NCBI GenBank assembly: GCA_043787975.1 | Contig: JAYVUK010000017.1 | Span: forward strand, 62,001-126,000 | DNA length: 64,000 nt | Direction: 5' to 3' | Source of the DNA: JAPLDA01 sp043787975 | GTDB lineage: Bacteria > Bacteroidota > Bacteroidia > AKYH767-A > 2013-40CM-41-45 | In this document: piece by piece, positions 24,407 to 33,582 of the stretch | Position numbering within the stretch: position 1 is the first letter of the stretch | Layout of the letters: each line of letters starts with the position of its first letter | The notes under the pieces: model-generated | Database searches by the model: none | What the model saw: only the letters and a program-made list of their open reading frames with translations | What the model was told of the DNA's origin: nothing | Position numbers and translations under genes: made by a program

Positions 24407-25981
24407 ATGAATCGTCCTCTCATCATTGCAACTCGCGGAAGCGACCTGGCTCTCTGGCAAGCGAATCATGTAAAATCATTGCTTGAAGAAATAGGACTGT
24501 CTTGTTCATTGAGTATCATCAAAACCAAAGGTGACGAAATCCAACATTTGAATCTCGACAAACTTGAAGGCAAAGGGTTTTTCACAAAAGAAATTGAAGA
24601 TGCTGTTTTAAATAACGAAGCCGATATTGCCGTTCATTCGCATAAAGATCTACCGACCGAAGCACATCCTGACCTGGTGATTGCAGCAGTTTCAGATCGT
24701 GAAGATCCTTCCGAGCTTTTGATTATTCGAAAAGAAGCAGTTGATCTCAAACAAAAATTTTCACTGAAAAAAAATGCAGTTGTCGGGACTTCATCGGCCA
24801 GGAGAAAATCACAAATGCTTTCTTTCAGAAAGGATGTTGAGCTGAAAGACTTGCGCGGGAATGTTCCTTCCCGCATTCAAAAGTTGAGGGATAAAAATTA
24901 CGATGCAATCCTCATCGCATCTGCAGGTGTAGAAAGATTAGAATTGGATGTGAGCGATTTTCATGTGGAGAAACTGGATCCGAAAGAGTTCATTCCTGCA
25001 CCGGCACAAGGAGTGCTTGCCATTCAGATTCGAAAAAAAGACAGCGATCTTTTTGAAAAACTACAGGCAATTCACAACAAAGAGGTAGCACAACTAATTT
25101 CCATCGAACGTACTGTGTTGAATCTCTTTCATGGCGGATGTCATGCTCCTGTCGGAGCATACGCGGAATTTGATGATGACCAGGAAATTTTTAAAGTGCG
25201 TGCAACCAAAGCTGCTGCTTGGGATGAGATTCCGGTTTCCGTGTATGTTGAATCAAAAAATCCGGAAACAATTGCTGAAAAAGTTGTCAGTAAAATTGAA
25301 CATGTAAAACCGGTTTCTGTTTTCATCACAAAAAATTTGCGTGACGGAGATTATTTTCACTATGTGCTATCTGCAAAAGGATTTAATGTCAGCGGTCGCT
25401 CCTTAATTGAAATGATTCCGATTCCAATGAGAGCTTTCCCGGAGACAGACTGGATATTTTTTTCCAGCAAACATGCCGTGAAATTTTTCTTTCAGCAAAA
25501 ACCAGTTATCGGAAACCAAAAGTTTGCATGTGTTGGAAAAGCAACAGCGGATGTATTGCGAAAAAATGGCAAGCGTGCTGACTTCATTGGTTATTCAACA
25601 GACACAAAGCTCACGGGAAAACAATTTGCTGCACGTGTAGGTGACGGAACCGTTTTATTTCCGCAGGCAAAGGGAAGTTTACGTTCTATACAAAATGGTT
25701 TTGTAAAAGATAAACAAGTGGTTGATCTTGTTGTGTACGAAACATTGAAAAAAAATGAAGAAGAAATTCCTTTTCATGAAATAATTCTCTTCACGAGTCC
25801 AAGCAATGTCGAGGCATTTTTTGAAAAAAACAAATTGAAACTAAATCAAAAAATAATTGCAATGGGCGAAGCAACAGGAAATGCGTTGAGAAAATTTGGA
25901 GCAGGCAATTATAGTTTGCCGGATACATTCGATGATGCCGGGTTGGTGCGTGCTGTTTTCAATCGTGCTTCTGAAAATTAA
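24407..25981 (+). CDS. hemC-hemD: Hydroxymethylbilane synthase / uroporphyrinogen-III synthase fusion
   Basis: A bifunctional haem enzyme of 524 residues. Residues 1-300 are porphobilinogen deaminase: HSHKDLPTE contains the catalytic aspartate (about 81), GTSSARRKSQ and LRGNVPSRIQKL bind the growing chain, and Cys245 in GGCHAPVGA carries the dipyrromethane cofactor. Residues 305-524 are a HemD-like uroporphyrinogen-III synthase (IFFSSKHAVKFFF, CVGKATADVLRKNGKRADF, ILFTSPSNVEAFFEKNKL), which closes the hydroxymethylbilane ring. The fusion would pass the unstable linear tetrapyrrole straight on. There is no internal stop or gap. It lies 20 bases before hemB. Confidence 0.94.
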   Translation: MNRPLIIATRGSDLALWQANHVKSLLEEIGLSCSLSIIKTKGDEIQHLNLDKLEGKGFFTKEIEDAVLNNEADIAVHSHKDLPTEAHPDLVIAAVSDREDPSELLIIRKEAVDLKQKFSLKKNAVVGTSSARRKSQMLSFRKDVELKDLRGNVPSRIQKLRDKNYDAILIASAGVERLELDVSDFHVEKLDPKEFIPAPAQGVLAIQIRKKDSDLFEKLQAIHNKEVAQLISIERTVLNLFHGGCHAPVGAYAEFDDDQEIFKVRATKAAAWDEIPVSVYVESKNPETIAEKVVSKIEHVKPVSVFITKNLRDGDYFHYVLSAKGFNVSGRSLIEMIPIPMRAFPETDWIFFSSKHAVKFFFQQKPVIGNQKFACVGKATADVLRKNGKRADFIGYSTDTKLTGKQFAARVGDGTVLFPQAKGSLRSIQNGFVKDKQVVDLVVYETLKKNEEEIPFHEIILFTSPSNVEAFFEKNKLKLNQKIIAMGEATGNALRKFGAGNYSLPDTFDDAGLVRAVFNRASEN

Positions 25982-26001
25982 AAAAATAAAATAATTCATT
26001 T

Positions 26002-26970
26002 ATGATACACCGACCCAGACGACTTCGGAAAAATCCAATCATCCGTGAACTTGTTGCTGAAACACGTTTGTCGAAAGACATGTTTATCTATCCATATTTT
26101 GTGATCAAAGGAAAAAATAGCATACAGCCAATTGATGCAATGCCCGGCATCAGCCGGTTTTCTATAGATGCTTTGGTTGACGATGTTGCAAAAGGATTGA
26201 AGGTTGGAATAAATAAAATTTTATTATTCGGAGTTGGTGAAGATAAATTTGAAGATGCTCATTCGGCTTATCACGATCATTCTATTGTAGCAGAAGCCGT
26301 CTGTGAATTGAAAAAAAAATTCGGAGACGATTTATTTGTGATCACGGATGTCTGTCTTTGTGCATACACGACACACGGACATTGCGGCATTTTACAGAAT
26401 AATTATGTCGACAATGATTCTTCACTCGAAGTATTGGCGAAGATGTCTCTCGCTCATGCACAGGCAGGTGCTGATATGGTTGCACCATCCGATATGATGG
26501 ACGGACGAATCGCAGCCATCAGGAAAAAACTGGATGAAAATAATTTCGTCAATACAGCGATCATGAGTTACGCTACCAAATTTGCATCTGCTTATTACGG
26601 ACCATTCCGTGAAGCCGCTGACAGCGCTCCGGGAAAAGGTGACCGAAAAAGTTACCAGATGGATTTTCGTAACATCAACGAAGCCTTGCGCGAAGCAAAA
26701 CTTGATGAAGAAGAAGGTGCAGATATTGTCATGGTAAAACCTGCACTCGCCTACCTCGATGTAATTCGTGCTGTAAAAGAAAACACGAATTTACCGGTTG
26801 CCTGCTACAACGTTTCGGCAGAATACACCATGGTGAAAACAGCAGCGAACGCAGGATTTATCGATGAACAAAAAATTGTGATGGAAAATATGTTCGCTTT
26901 TACACGTGCCGGTGCTAACATCATTATCACTTACCACGCAAGAGATATTCTGGAAAAAAAGTGGATGTAA
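26002..26970 (+). CDS. hemB: Delta-aminolevulinic acid dehydratase (porphobilinogen synthase)
   Basis: Condenses two 5-aminolevulinate molecules to porphobilinogen. The 322-residue TIM barrel has both Schiff-base lysines, Lys193 in SYATKFASAYYGPF and Lys246 in IVMVKPALAYLD. The catalytic zinc site uses cysteines 118, 120 and 128 in DVCLCAYTTHGHCGI, so this is a zinc enzyme and not the magnesium-only form. Length and start (MIHRPRRLRKNPIIRELVAET) are standard. It is convergent with glmS, with only two bases between the stop codons. Confidence 0.96.
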   Translation: MIHRPRRLRKNPIIRELVAETRLSKDMFIYPYFVIKGKNSIQPIDAMPGISRFSIDALVDDVAKGLKVGINKILLFGVGEDKFEDAHSAYHDHSIVAEAVCELKKKFGDDLFVITDVCLCAYTTHGHCGILQNNYVDNDSSLEVLAKMSLAHAQAGADMVAPSDMMDGRIAAIRKKLDENNFVNTAIMSYATKFASAYYGPFREAADSAPGKGDRKSYQMDFRNINEALREAKLDEEEGADIVMVKPALAYLDVIRAVKENTNLPVACYNVSAEYTMVKTAANAGFIDEQKIVMENMFAFTRAGANIIITYHARDILEKKWM

Positions 26971-26972
26971 AA

Positions 26973-28814
26973 TTATTCAACGGTTACGCTCTTTGCCAGG
27001 TTTCTTGGCTGATCAACATTGCTACCGCGCAATACTGCAATGTGATACGAAAGAAGCTGAAGCGGAATCACTGAAACAAGTGGTAAAAGTATATCATCCA
27101 CTTCCGGAATTTCAATCACATAATCAGCGAGTTCTTTCACCACATCATCGCCTTCGGTTACAATGGCGATCACAATTCCCCGGCGGGCTTTTATTTCCTG
27201 GATGTTGCTCACTACTTTCTCGAACGAACTGTTTTTCGTTGCAATCACAACAACAGGCATGTTGTCATCGATGAGAGCAATCGGTCCATGTTTCATTTCT
27301 GCGGCAGGATAACCTTCTGCATGGATGTAAGAAATCTCTTTCAGCTTCAAAGCACCTTCCAGCGCAACAGGAAAACCATAACCTCTTCCGAGGTAAAGAA
27401 AATTGCGGACGTCTTTAAATTTTACCGCGAGCTTTTTTACAATCGCATCGGTCTTCAATGCTTTTTCAACCTTGGCAGGAATTGCCTCGAGCGCACTTAA
27501 CAATTGATGAAACCGCGAATCGGTAATGGTTCCGCGATGACGTGCTATCTGCAATGCAATTAACGTAAGCACTGTGATCTGCGCTGTAAATGCTTTGGTT
27601 GATGCAACACCGATTTCCGGTCCTGCATGCGTGTATGCACCTGCATGCGTTGCGCGCGGAATGGATGATCCAACCACATTACAAACTCCGAAGATGGTTG
27701 CTCCTTTTGATTTAGCAAGTTCAATAGCTGCCAATGTATCAGCGGTTTCACCACTTTGAGAAATCGGAATTACAATATCATCTTCATACAAAACAGGGTT
27801 GCGATAACGAAACTCTGAAGCGTATTCTACTTCAACAGGAATCCGTGCAAGGTCTTCAATCAGGTATTCAGCAACAAGACCGGCATGCCATGAAGTTCCG
27901 CAACCGATGATGATGATTCGTTTTGCGTTGGCGAATTTATTTTCATATTCAGAAATTCCACCTAATTTTAAAAATCCTTTTTTCGCATCAATGCGACCAC
28001 GCATGCTATCCCAGATGGAACGCGGCTGCTCATAAATTTCCTTGAGCATAAAATGTTCGTAGCCGCCTTTCTCCAACATCTCCAACTTCATTTCCAGTTC
28101 CTGGATGTATGGATTCTGAACTTCGTTCTCAATCGTTTTAATGACCAGTTTTTTATCCTTGATAATTCCAACTTCACCATCATTGAGATAAATAACATTG
28201 TTGGTGTATTCAATAATCGGAGTTGCATCAGATGCAACAAAATATTCTCCTTCATCTTTCCCGATACCGATCACAATCGGACTTCCTTTTCGGGCACAGA
28301 TCATTTCATCAGGATGTTCTTTTGATAAAATGACAATTGCATAGGCGCCAATCACTTCACCCAAAGCAAGACGAACGGCTTCTTCCAGCTCGACATTTCC
28401 ATTTTCATAAATATCTTCAATAAGATGAATGAGAACTTCCGTATCCGTATCACTTGAAAATTCATGTCCGCGTTTTTTCAACTCCGCTTTTATGGAAGAA
28501 TAATTTTCAATGATTCCATTGTGGATGATGGCAAAATTTTTCGATTGAGAAAGTTGTGGATGAGCATTACGGTCGTTTGGCTCACCGTGTGTTGCCCAAC
28601 GCGTATGTCCCATGCCTATGTGACCTGAAACATCTTTGTCTTTTGTAAACTCGACCAGCTCGCTTACTTTGCCTGCTTTCTTAAAAACTTTCAGGCCGCC
28701 ATTAATAATTGCAATGCCGGCACTGTCGTATCCGCGGTATTCGAGTCGCTGCAATCCTTTTATGAGGATCGGATACACCTCTTTTTTTCCAATGTAGGCT
28801 ACAATTCCACACAT
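26973..28814 (-). CDS. glmS: Glutamine-fructose-6-phosphate aminotransferase (isomerising)
   Basis: Makes glucosamine-6-phosphate from fructose-6-phosphate and glutamine for peptidoglycan and LPS. After removal of Met1, Cys2 (MCGIVAYIGKKE) is the glutaminase nucleophile. The N-terminal glutaminase domain has HTRWATHGEPNDRNAHP. Two SIS isomerase domains follow (GCGTSWHAGLVAEYLIED, PISQSGETADTLAA, LGRGYGFPVALEGALKLKE), ending in the invariant NLAKSVTVE tail. Full length, 613 residues. No glmS ribozyme is expected or seen in this phylum. It is the last gene of a minus-strand run from the glycosyltransferase at 31072. Confidence 0.97.
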   Translation of the reverse strand: MCGIVAYIGKKEVYPILIKGLQRLEYRGYDSAGIAIINGGLKVFKKAGKVSELVEFTKDKDVSGHIGMGHTRWATHGEPNDRNAHPQLSQSKNFAIIHNGIIENYSSIKAELKKRGHEFSSDTDTEVLIHLIEDIYENGNVELEEAVRLALGEVIGAYAIVILSKEHPDEMICARKGSPIVIGIGKDEGEYFVASDATPIIEYTNNVIYLNDGEVGIIKDKKLVIKTIENEVQNPYIQELEMKLEMLEKGGYEHFMLKEIYEQPRSIWDSMRGRIDAKKGFLKLGGISEYENKFANAKRIIIIGCGTSWHAGLVAEYLIEDLARIPVEVEYASEFRYRNPVLYEDDIVIPISQSGETADTLAAIELAKSKGATIFGVCNVVGSSIPRATHAGAYTHAGPEIGVASTKAFTAQITVLTLIALQIARHRGTITDSRFHQLLSALEAIPAKVEKALKTDAIVKKLAVKFKDVRNFLYLGRGYGFPVALEGALKLKEISYIHAEGYPAAEMKHGPIALIDDNMPVVVIATKNSSFEKVVSNIQEIKARRGIVIAIVTEGDDVVKELADYVIEIPEVDDILLPLVSVIPLQLLSYHIAVLRGSNVDQPRNLAKSVTVE

Positions 28815-28826
28815 GATAAGGAAGAA

Positions 28827-30230
28827 TTAGTTGGGTAGTTTCGTATAAAACAGGTGGAGTTTCATTGGATAGGTTAAATTTTTTCCACTGTTAATAATTA
28901 CCCTGTTTGCTTGTACAACGGCTCCTGAGACTAAAAGATACAAACCGCTATTAGAAATTCTGCCATCCAGAATTCCCTGTAAATGCCGCGCGATATTAAA
29001 CTTGTATGTACGGTTGGATGAAGTATAGGAACCTCCGTAATAACTGGCTCCTTCAAAATAATCTGTGATCAGGTAAGAGACACCCAGTGAATCAATGCCT
29101 ACAAGTAATAGTTTTGCCGGAGTATCAAAACCATTAGTTGATCCTGATTGAACTGTAATCTCCAATTCTGCTTTGTTCACAACAATTTTTCCTGAATCAG
29201 TAAAATGCTTCAGGTATGGAAAGGTAATTTTCGTTTTCACACCGGCCATTGCCTGGATATAATTCACCGAATCTTTAAAGGTATAATCCTGCAATTGATG
29301 ACCAACATCGGTCGCAGTACCATTGTAAGTATGTTCCTGGTGATTTACCCGGATAGCACTATAAAGAGGGAAGTCATAACTCAATGCCGCAGTTAGGTCA
29401 TTTGATTTTTTAAAATACAAGGTGAGCTTTGAATACGAATTATATAAATCAAAATAAGAAATGGTTCCTCCACTTAAGACAGGATCAGTCTTTATATACA
29501 AGCCTTTAAAAAAATTAATCCAGTTTGAGTTATCTGAAAGTGCAGTGCGATGATCAAATGAAAGGAATTCTGCAGCCTTTGACATGGAAAGTGGAATTCT
29601 TAATTGAGCGGGCTGGTTTGAAGAACCGACCAGCACACTATCAGATGGCTTTGGAATAAAAGTAAAGCTATTAGCAAGATCAACAGCGCTATCAGAAAAT
29701 GTTTTGGTGGTATAATATCCTGTGTCAGGTAAAATACTTTCCGTCAACTGATAAACATGCACCGTTTGAGTTGTACTTGTATCTCCGTAATGTCCTACAT
29801 AGGCGAGAGATAGCACCAACGAATCAGGTATCAGCGTATCAGCACCGTTTGAAAAGACAAGGCCAAGCAATGCCTGTGTGTAAAAACTTGCATCACTTCT
29901 TCCAAACACAGGATCTGTGTAGCTGCCAAGTAATTGCAAGGAAACGCCTTTAGAAGGCAAAGAATCTTCCTTTACTGTAGCGGTAAATAATGTCGCTGAG
30001 TCAGATTTTATTACTGAAAGTTGATCGGATGATGGCTGCACTTCCAGGCCCAACTCATCCGGATCCTTACACGAAGAGAATGAAATCAACAGGCTAAAGC
30101 CGATTGCTAAGCCCAAAAAATATTTCCTCTGTAGAATTACAGAGGAAATAGTTTCGATAATCTTAATGATGCCTCGGATGATTGCGGAAAATCCAGCGAA
30201 AGAAATTCCGGACGAAAAAGGTCTATTCAT
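28827..30230 (-). CDS. DUF4270 lipoprotein
   Basis: A large cell-surface or periplasmic lipoprotein found throughout Bacteroidota next to glmS and a glycogen-synthase-like gene. The lipobox is LISFSSC and the mature part starts CKDPDELGLEVQPSSDQLSV, the usual DUF4270 opening. The rest is beta-rich with no enzyme motif. The function is unknown. The start is odd: the only ATG (30230) leaves some 38 residues before the natural signal peptide (QRKYFLGLAIGFSLLISFSSC), and a strong terminator-like hairpin (30121-30150 plus a T-tract) lies inside that extension. The real start may be a non-ATG codon (ATT or TTG) just ahead of QRKYF. Confidence 0.85.
   Translation of the reverse strand: MNRPFSSGISFAGFSAIIRGIIKIIETISSVILQRKYFLGLAIGFSLLISFSSCKDPDELGLEVQPSSDQLSVIKSDSATLFTATVKEDSLPSKGVSLQLLGSYTDPVFGRSDASFYTQALLGLVFSNGADTLIPDSLVLSLAYVGHYGDTSTTQTVHVYQLTESILPDTGYYTTKTFSDSAVDLANSFTFIPKPSDSVLVGSSNQPAQLRIPLSMSKAAEFLSFDHRTALSDNSNWINFFKGLYIKTDPVLSGGTISYFDLYNSYSKLTLYFKKSNDLTAALSYDFPLYSAIRVNHQEHTYNGTATDVGHQLQDYTFKDSVNYIQAMAGVKTKITFPYLKHFTDSGKIVVNKAELEITVQSGSTNGFDTPAKLLLVGIDSLGVSYLITDYFEGASYYGGSYTSSNRTYKFNIARHLQGILDGRISNSGLYLLVSGAVVQANRVIINSGKNLTYPMKLHLFYTKLPN
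30115..30150 (-). terminator. Strong hairpin with T-tract at the start of the DUF4270 gene
   Basis: A 13-bp perfect stem (30121-30133 with 30138-30150) with a 4-base loop. On the minus strand it is followed directly by six T (30120-30115). It would stop transcription 80-110 bases after the glycosyltransferase gene, or act as an attenuator for DUF4270 and glmS. Confidence 0.75.
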
Positions 30231-30232
30231 AT

Positions 30233-31072
30233 TTAGTCAACAAGAACAGCAGATTCCTGTTCCAGGATTTCATCATAAAAATTAGAGTATGAATCTACGT
30301 AATTTTCGTTTTCATCCACCGGTTGATGAACCAATACCGGCTTGTTAACTTTCTTTAAAAAATTATCAATTGAAGTATGCTTATCAGAACTTCCTTTTAC
30401 AATTCCATCACTCATTTTCATAGCAGCAAGACTCACATTTACCATGGTCGGATCTTTAAAATATTTCAGATCGTCATTGGTAATTCCATCCATCTTTAAC
30501 TTCTTGGAAAGATTCGGACTAAATGTCTCATCCATGTCCTGGTGATAATGTGAATAAACCACTTTGGAATTTTTAAACATCGGATCTTCCCTGTAACTTG
30601 TTTTGACAAAAAATGGAACCAGGCTTGTCATCCATCCATGACAATGAATGATATCCGGAGCCCATCCTAATTTTTTTACGGTTTCTAAAACTCCGCGACA
30701 GAAAAAGATCATCCTGTCTTCGTTGTCTTTAAAGAATTTTTTCTTCGCATCATGAAAAAACATTTTTCGTTGAAAATATTCTTCGTTGTCGATAAAATAA
30801 ACCTGCATACGAGCACTTTGAATGGATGCTACTTTGATAATAAGCGGATGATCGCTGTCATCAATAATCAGGTTCATTCCCGACAAACGGATTACTTCAT
30901 GTAATTGGTTCCTTCTTTCGTTGATCAATCCGAAGCGTGGCATAAAAGTTCGGATTTCTTTCCCTCTTTCCTGAATTCCTTGTGGTAACTGTCTGGCAAT
31001 CGGTGCAATTTCTGTAACTTCGTGAAACGGCATCATCTCCTGGGAAATAAACAAAACTTTTGATTTTTTCAT
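30233..31072 (-). CDS. Glycogen/starch synthase N-terminal-domain protein (GT5-like half enzyme)
   Basis: A 279-residue protein matching only the N-terminal catalytic lobe of glycogen synthase (Glyco_transf_5): KVLFISQEMMPFHEVTEIAPIARQLP, the HCHGWMTSLVPFFVKT acceptor-site region, and YSHYHQDMDETFS. The C-terminal glycosyltransferase lobe that binds the sugar nucleotide is absent, so it is unlikely to be a complete glycogen synthase. This short form is conserved in Bacteroidota beside panC and glmS, so it is not a local truncation. It may bind a glycan or regulate. It ends 2 bases before the first ATG of the DUF4270 gene and has its own good promoter. Confidence 0.82.
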   Translation of the reverse strand: MKKSKVLFISQEMMPFHEVTEIAPIARQLPQGIQERGKEIRTFMPRFGLINERRNQLHEVIRLSGMNLIIDDSDHPLIIKVASIQSARMQVYFIDNEEYFQRKMFFHDAKKKFFKDNEDRMIFFCRGVLETVKKLGWAPDIIHCHGWMTSLVPFFVKTSYREDPMFKNSKVVYSHYHQDMDETFSPNLSKKLKMDGITNDDLKYFKDPTMVNVSLAAMKMSDGIVKGSSDKHTSIDNFLKKVNKPVLVHQPVDENENYVDSYSNFYDEILEQESAVLVD

Positions 31073-31100
31073 CTGTGAAGGGGATTTTGTGTTTGGTAGG

Positions 31101-31132
31101 CAAAGATACGAAATTTCCCTGAAGCACTCAAA
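31101..31132 (-). promoter_or_regulatory. Promoter of the glycosyltransferase - DUF4270 - glmS run
   Basis: Minus strand: TTTG (31132-31129), 20 bases, then TATCTTTG (31108-31101). Both boxes match the Bacteroidota consensus. The start of transcription would be about 31094, 22 bases ahead of the ATG. Confidence 0.75.
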
Positions 31133-31260
31133 AAATTTAACAATAGCTTGACTTTCTGATAATTAGTTCCCCTCATTATTTTGTTTAAGAATCTTAAATA
31201 AAGAGTCAAAAAAATAAATAAACTGTTCATAGTTGTATTTTTCCATCATTAAAAAATGAA

Positions 31261-31294
31261 TTTGCCACATTCCGAAGATTAATTTTCATATTTG
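31261..31294 (+). promoter_or_regulatory. Probable panC promoter
   Basis: TTTG at 31261-31264 and CATATTTG at 31287-31294, 22 bases apart, one mismatch in the -7 box. The panC start codon follows 16 bases later. Confidence 0.5.
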
Positions 31295-31310
31295 ACCACG
31301 ATTTTATTCA

Positions 31311-32168
31311 ATGATCTTATTCGATAAACGAGCAGAGCTAACATCGGTTATTTCTGACAAAAGAAGTCTTGGGGAAAAAGTTGGCTTTGTCCCAACCATG
31401 GGAGCATTGCATGAAGGACATTTGACATTAATAAGGAACGCAAAAAATGAAAACGACCTGGTGGTTGTAAGCATATTTGTGAATCCGACACAATTTAATA
31501 ACGCAGATGATCTAAAAAACTATCCCCGGACTTTTGAATCCGACGAAGCACAATTGATAAAAGTCGGGACAGATTTTCTTTTTTTTCCCTCCGTAGAAGA
31601 AATGTATCCACCCGGTAAAACTGAAAATGAAAATTACGATTTCGGTGAATTGGAAAATGTCATGGAAGGGAAACATCGTCCGGGACATTTTAAAGGGGTC
31701 GCTCAAATTGTTTCCAAACTCTTCCACATCGTAAATCCTGACTATGCATATTTTGGAGAGAAGGATTTTCAACAACTCGCAATTATTCGGGAATTAGTTA
31801 GAAAAATGAACTCCTCTGTAAAAATTATCGGTTGCGAGACTGTCCGTGAAAGCGATGGTCTTGCCATGAGCTCAAGAAATATGTTGCTCAGCGAATCTGA
31901 TAGGAAAAAAGCACCTGAAATTTCGAAGGCATTATTTTTTGTTCGTGATCATTGGCAAGAATTTTCTGTGGAAGACATTCAACAAAAAGTAATTGAAAAA
32001 ATAGAATCAGCAACCGGAGGACAAGTTGAATATCTTGAAATCGCTGATGAAGAAAAACTTCAGCCAATCCATCAATGGGACTTTTCAAAACAACTACGTG
32101 TTTTTACCGCTGTTAAATTAGGAAAGGTTAGATTGATTGATAACGTTTTATTGAATCCCCGTAAGTGA
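31311..32168 (+). CDS. panC: Pantoate-beta-alanine ligase (pantothenate synthetase)
   Basis: Joins pantoate and beta-alanine with ATP to give pantothenate, on the way to coenzyme A. The nucleotidyltransferase motif VPTMGALHEGHLTLIRNA has the HxGH site. The rest of the family pattern is present: VSIFVNPTQFNNADDLKNYPRT, GHFKGVAQIVSKLFHIV, YFGEKDFQQLAIIRELV and the KMSKS-like SSRNMLLS. Complete at 285 residues. It is divergent from the glycosyltransferase gene and 48 bases upstream of panD, whose product supplies its beta-alanine. Confidence 0.96.
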   Translation: MILFDKRAELTSVISDKRSLGEKVGFVPTMGALHEGHLTLIRNAKNENDLVVVSIFVNPTQFNNADDLKNYPRTFESDEAQLIKVGTDFLFFPSVEEMYPPGKTENENYDFGELENVMEGKHRPGHFKGVAQIVSKLFHIVNPDYAYFGEKDFQQLAIIRELVRKMNSSVKIIGCETVRESDGLAMSSRNMLLSESDRKKAPEISKALFFVRDHWQEFSVEDIQQKVIEKIESATGGQVEYLEIADEEKLQPIHQWDFSKQLRVFTAVKLGKVRLIDNVLLNPRK

Positions 32169-32216
32169 ATTTTATAATTTTGTCTCCGCTATAAACTTTG
32201 TACGTTTACCACGCAA

Positions 32217-32567
32217 ATGGAAATTCAAATTTTAAAATCAAAGATTCATCGCGTCAAGGTTACCGAAGCCGATCTTAACTATGTCGGCAGCATTACCATT
32301 GATGAAGATTTGATGGATGCTTCCAACCTTATTGAAAATGAAAAAGTGGAAGTGCTGAACGTGAATAATGGTGAACGTTTTGAGACTTACGCGATCAAAG
32401 GAAAAAGAGAAAGCGGACAGATTTGTTTGAACGGTCCAGCTGCTCGAAGAGCCCAGGTTGGTGACGTCGTTATCATTGTTTCGTATGCAACCATGGATTT
32501 TGAAGACGCAAAAAAATTCAAACCCACTATTATTTTTCCTGATGCGAATAACAAATTGAGAACATAA
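32217..32567 (+). CDS. panD: Aspartate 1-decarboxylase
   Basis: Decarboxylates aspartate to beta-alanine, the second substrate of PanC. The pro-enzyme cuts itself between Gly24 and Ser25 in LNYVGSITIDEDLM to create the pyruvoyl cofactor. The other family parts are also seen: the catalytic Tyr region (FETYAIKGKRESGQICLNG) and AAQ/AARRAQVGDVVIIVSYA. The 116-residue length is normal. The stop codon is separated by a single base from the TTG start of the flippase-like gene. Confidence 0.96.
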   Translation: MEIQILKSKIHRVKVTEADLNYVGSITIDEDLMDASNLIENEKVEVLNVNNGERFETYAIKGKRESGQICLNGPAARRAQVGDVVIIVSYATMDFEDAKKFKPTIIFPDANNKLRT

Positions 32568-32568
32568 T

Positions 32569-33582
32569 TTGAAAACAAGCGTCCGTTCTTTTCTTCAGTT
32601 TATCATTTTGCTTGCCATTGGTATCACACTTCTATGGCTTGTTTTCAGGCATGAAAATCTTGCAAAAATCTGGAAAGACATTCAGTCTGCGGATTATCGC
32701 TGGGTAGGACTTTCTCTTGTGCTTTCAATCATTTCTTATTTCATTCGTGCTGTTCGCTGGAAAATGTTGATTGAACCGATGGGTTACCATCCGAAACTCA
32801 GCAATACGTTTTACGCAATGATGGTTGGCTACCTTGCCAACCTCGCGTTGCCACGATTAGGTGAAGTTTCCCGTTGCGGAGCACTCAACCGTTCAGAAAA
32901 AATTCCTTTCGAAAAATTATTCGGTACTGTGATCGTAGAACGCGTGATTGATGTGCTGTGTTTACTCACTTGTCTTCTTATTGCCGCCATGTTAGAGTAT
33001 GAACGTCTTTCTACGTTTATTCATCTCCATGTTTTTACACCATTAAATGAAAAACTGAACAACATCTTTTCTTCGCCTTCAATCCTCGTTGTAACAGGTG
33101 TCGCAGGAATTTTATTTTTGATCATCCTGGTTATTTTCAGAAAAAAAAATTTCGCCCTGAATTTCTTTAAAAAAATAAAAAACTTTTTTATCGGCTTGCT
33201 GGAAGGATTACGAACTGTAAGACAAATAAAAAATAATTTCCTCTACATCGTTCTTACCATTTCAATGTGGGGACTTTATATGCTTACCTCCTATCTCTGT
33301 TTCTTTTCGCTGGACGCAACAAAACATCTCGACTTAACCGCAAGTCTTTTTACGCTGGTAGCGGGTGGTTTCGGCATGTCGGCCCCGGTGCAGGGCGGTA
33401 TCGGTGCTTACCACTTCTTTGTGAAGGAAGCACTCACCATGTTTAACATTCCTGAAAGCGATGGGTTGGTGTATGCAACTGTAGTTCACGGTTCACAAAC
33501 TATCTTTGCAATCGTACTGGGATTTCTTTCCCTCATCCTGTTATATTTTTCACGAAAAAAGATGAACAATGCAAGCACTTGA
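32569..33582 (+). CDS. Lysylphosphatidylglycerol synthetase-like/UPF0104 membrane protein
   Basis: A 337-residue integral membrane protein with about eight helices and no soluble enzyme domain. It belongs to the flippase-like family (UPF0104, AglD/MprF N-terminal type): AVRWKMLIEPMGYHPKLSNTF, MVGYLANLALPRLGEVSRC and APVQGGIGAYHFF are diagnostic. Members are thought to flip or bind lipids or lipid-linked sugars; here the substrate is unknown. The start is TTG at 32569, one base after the panD stop. Its last 14 bases overlap rfaE2, so the genes are translated as one unit. Confidence 0.88.
   Translation: MKTSVRSFLQFIILLAIGITLLWLVFRHENLAKIWKDIQSADYRWVGLSLVLSIISYFIRAVRWKMLIEPMGYHPKLSNTFYAMMVGYLANLALPRLGEVSRCGALNRSEKIPFEKLFGTVIVERVIDVLCLLTCLLIAAMLEYERLSTFIHLHVFTPLNEKLNNIFSSPSILVVTGVAGILFLIILVIFRKKNFALNFFKKIKNFFIGLLEGLRTVRQIKNNFLYIVLTISMWGLYMLTSYLCFFSLDATKHLDLTASLFTLVAGGFGMSAPVQGGIGAYHFFVKEALTMFNIPESDGLVYATVVHGSQTIFAIVLGFLSLILLYFSRKKMNNAST

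Noticed and set aside
28500..28900. glmS ribozyme upstream of glmS
   Set aside because: The gene before it ends only 12 bases upstream and no ribozyme-like pseudoknot is visible.
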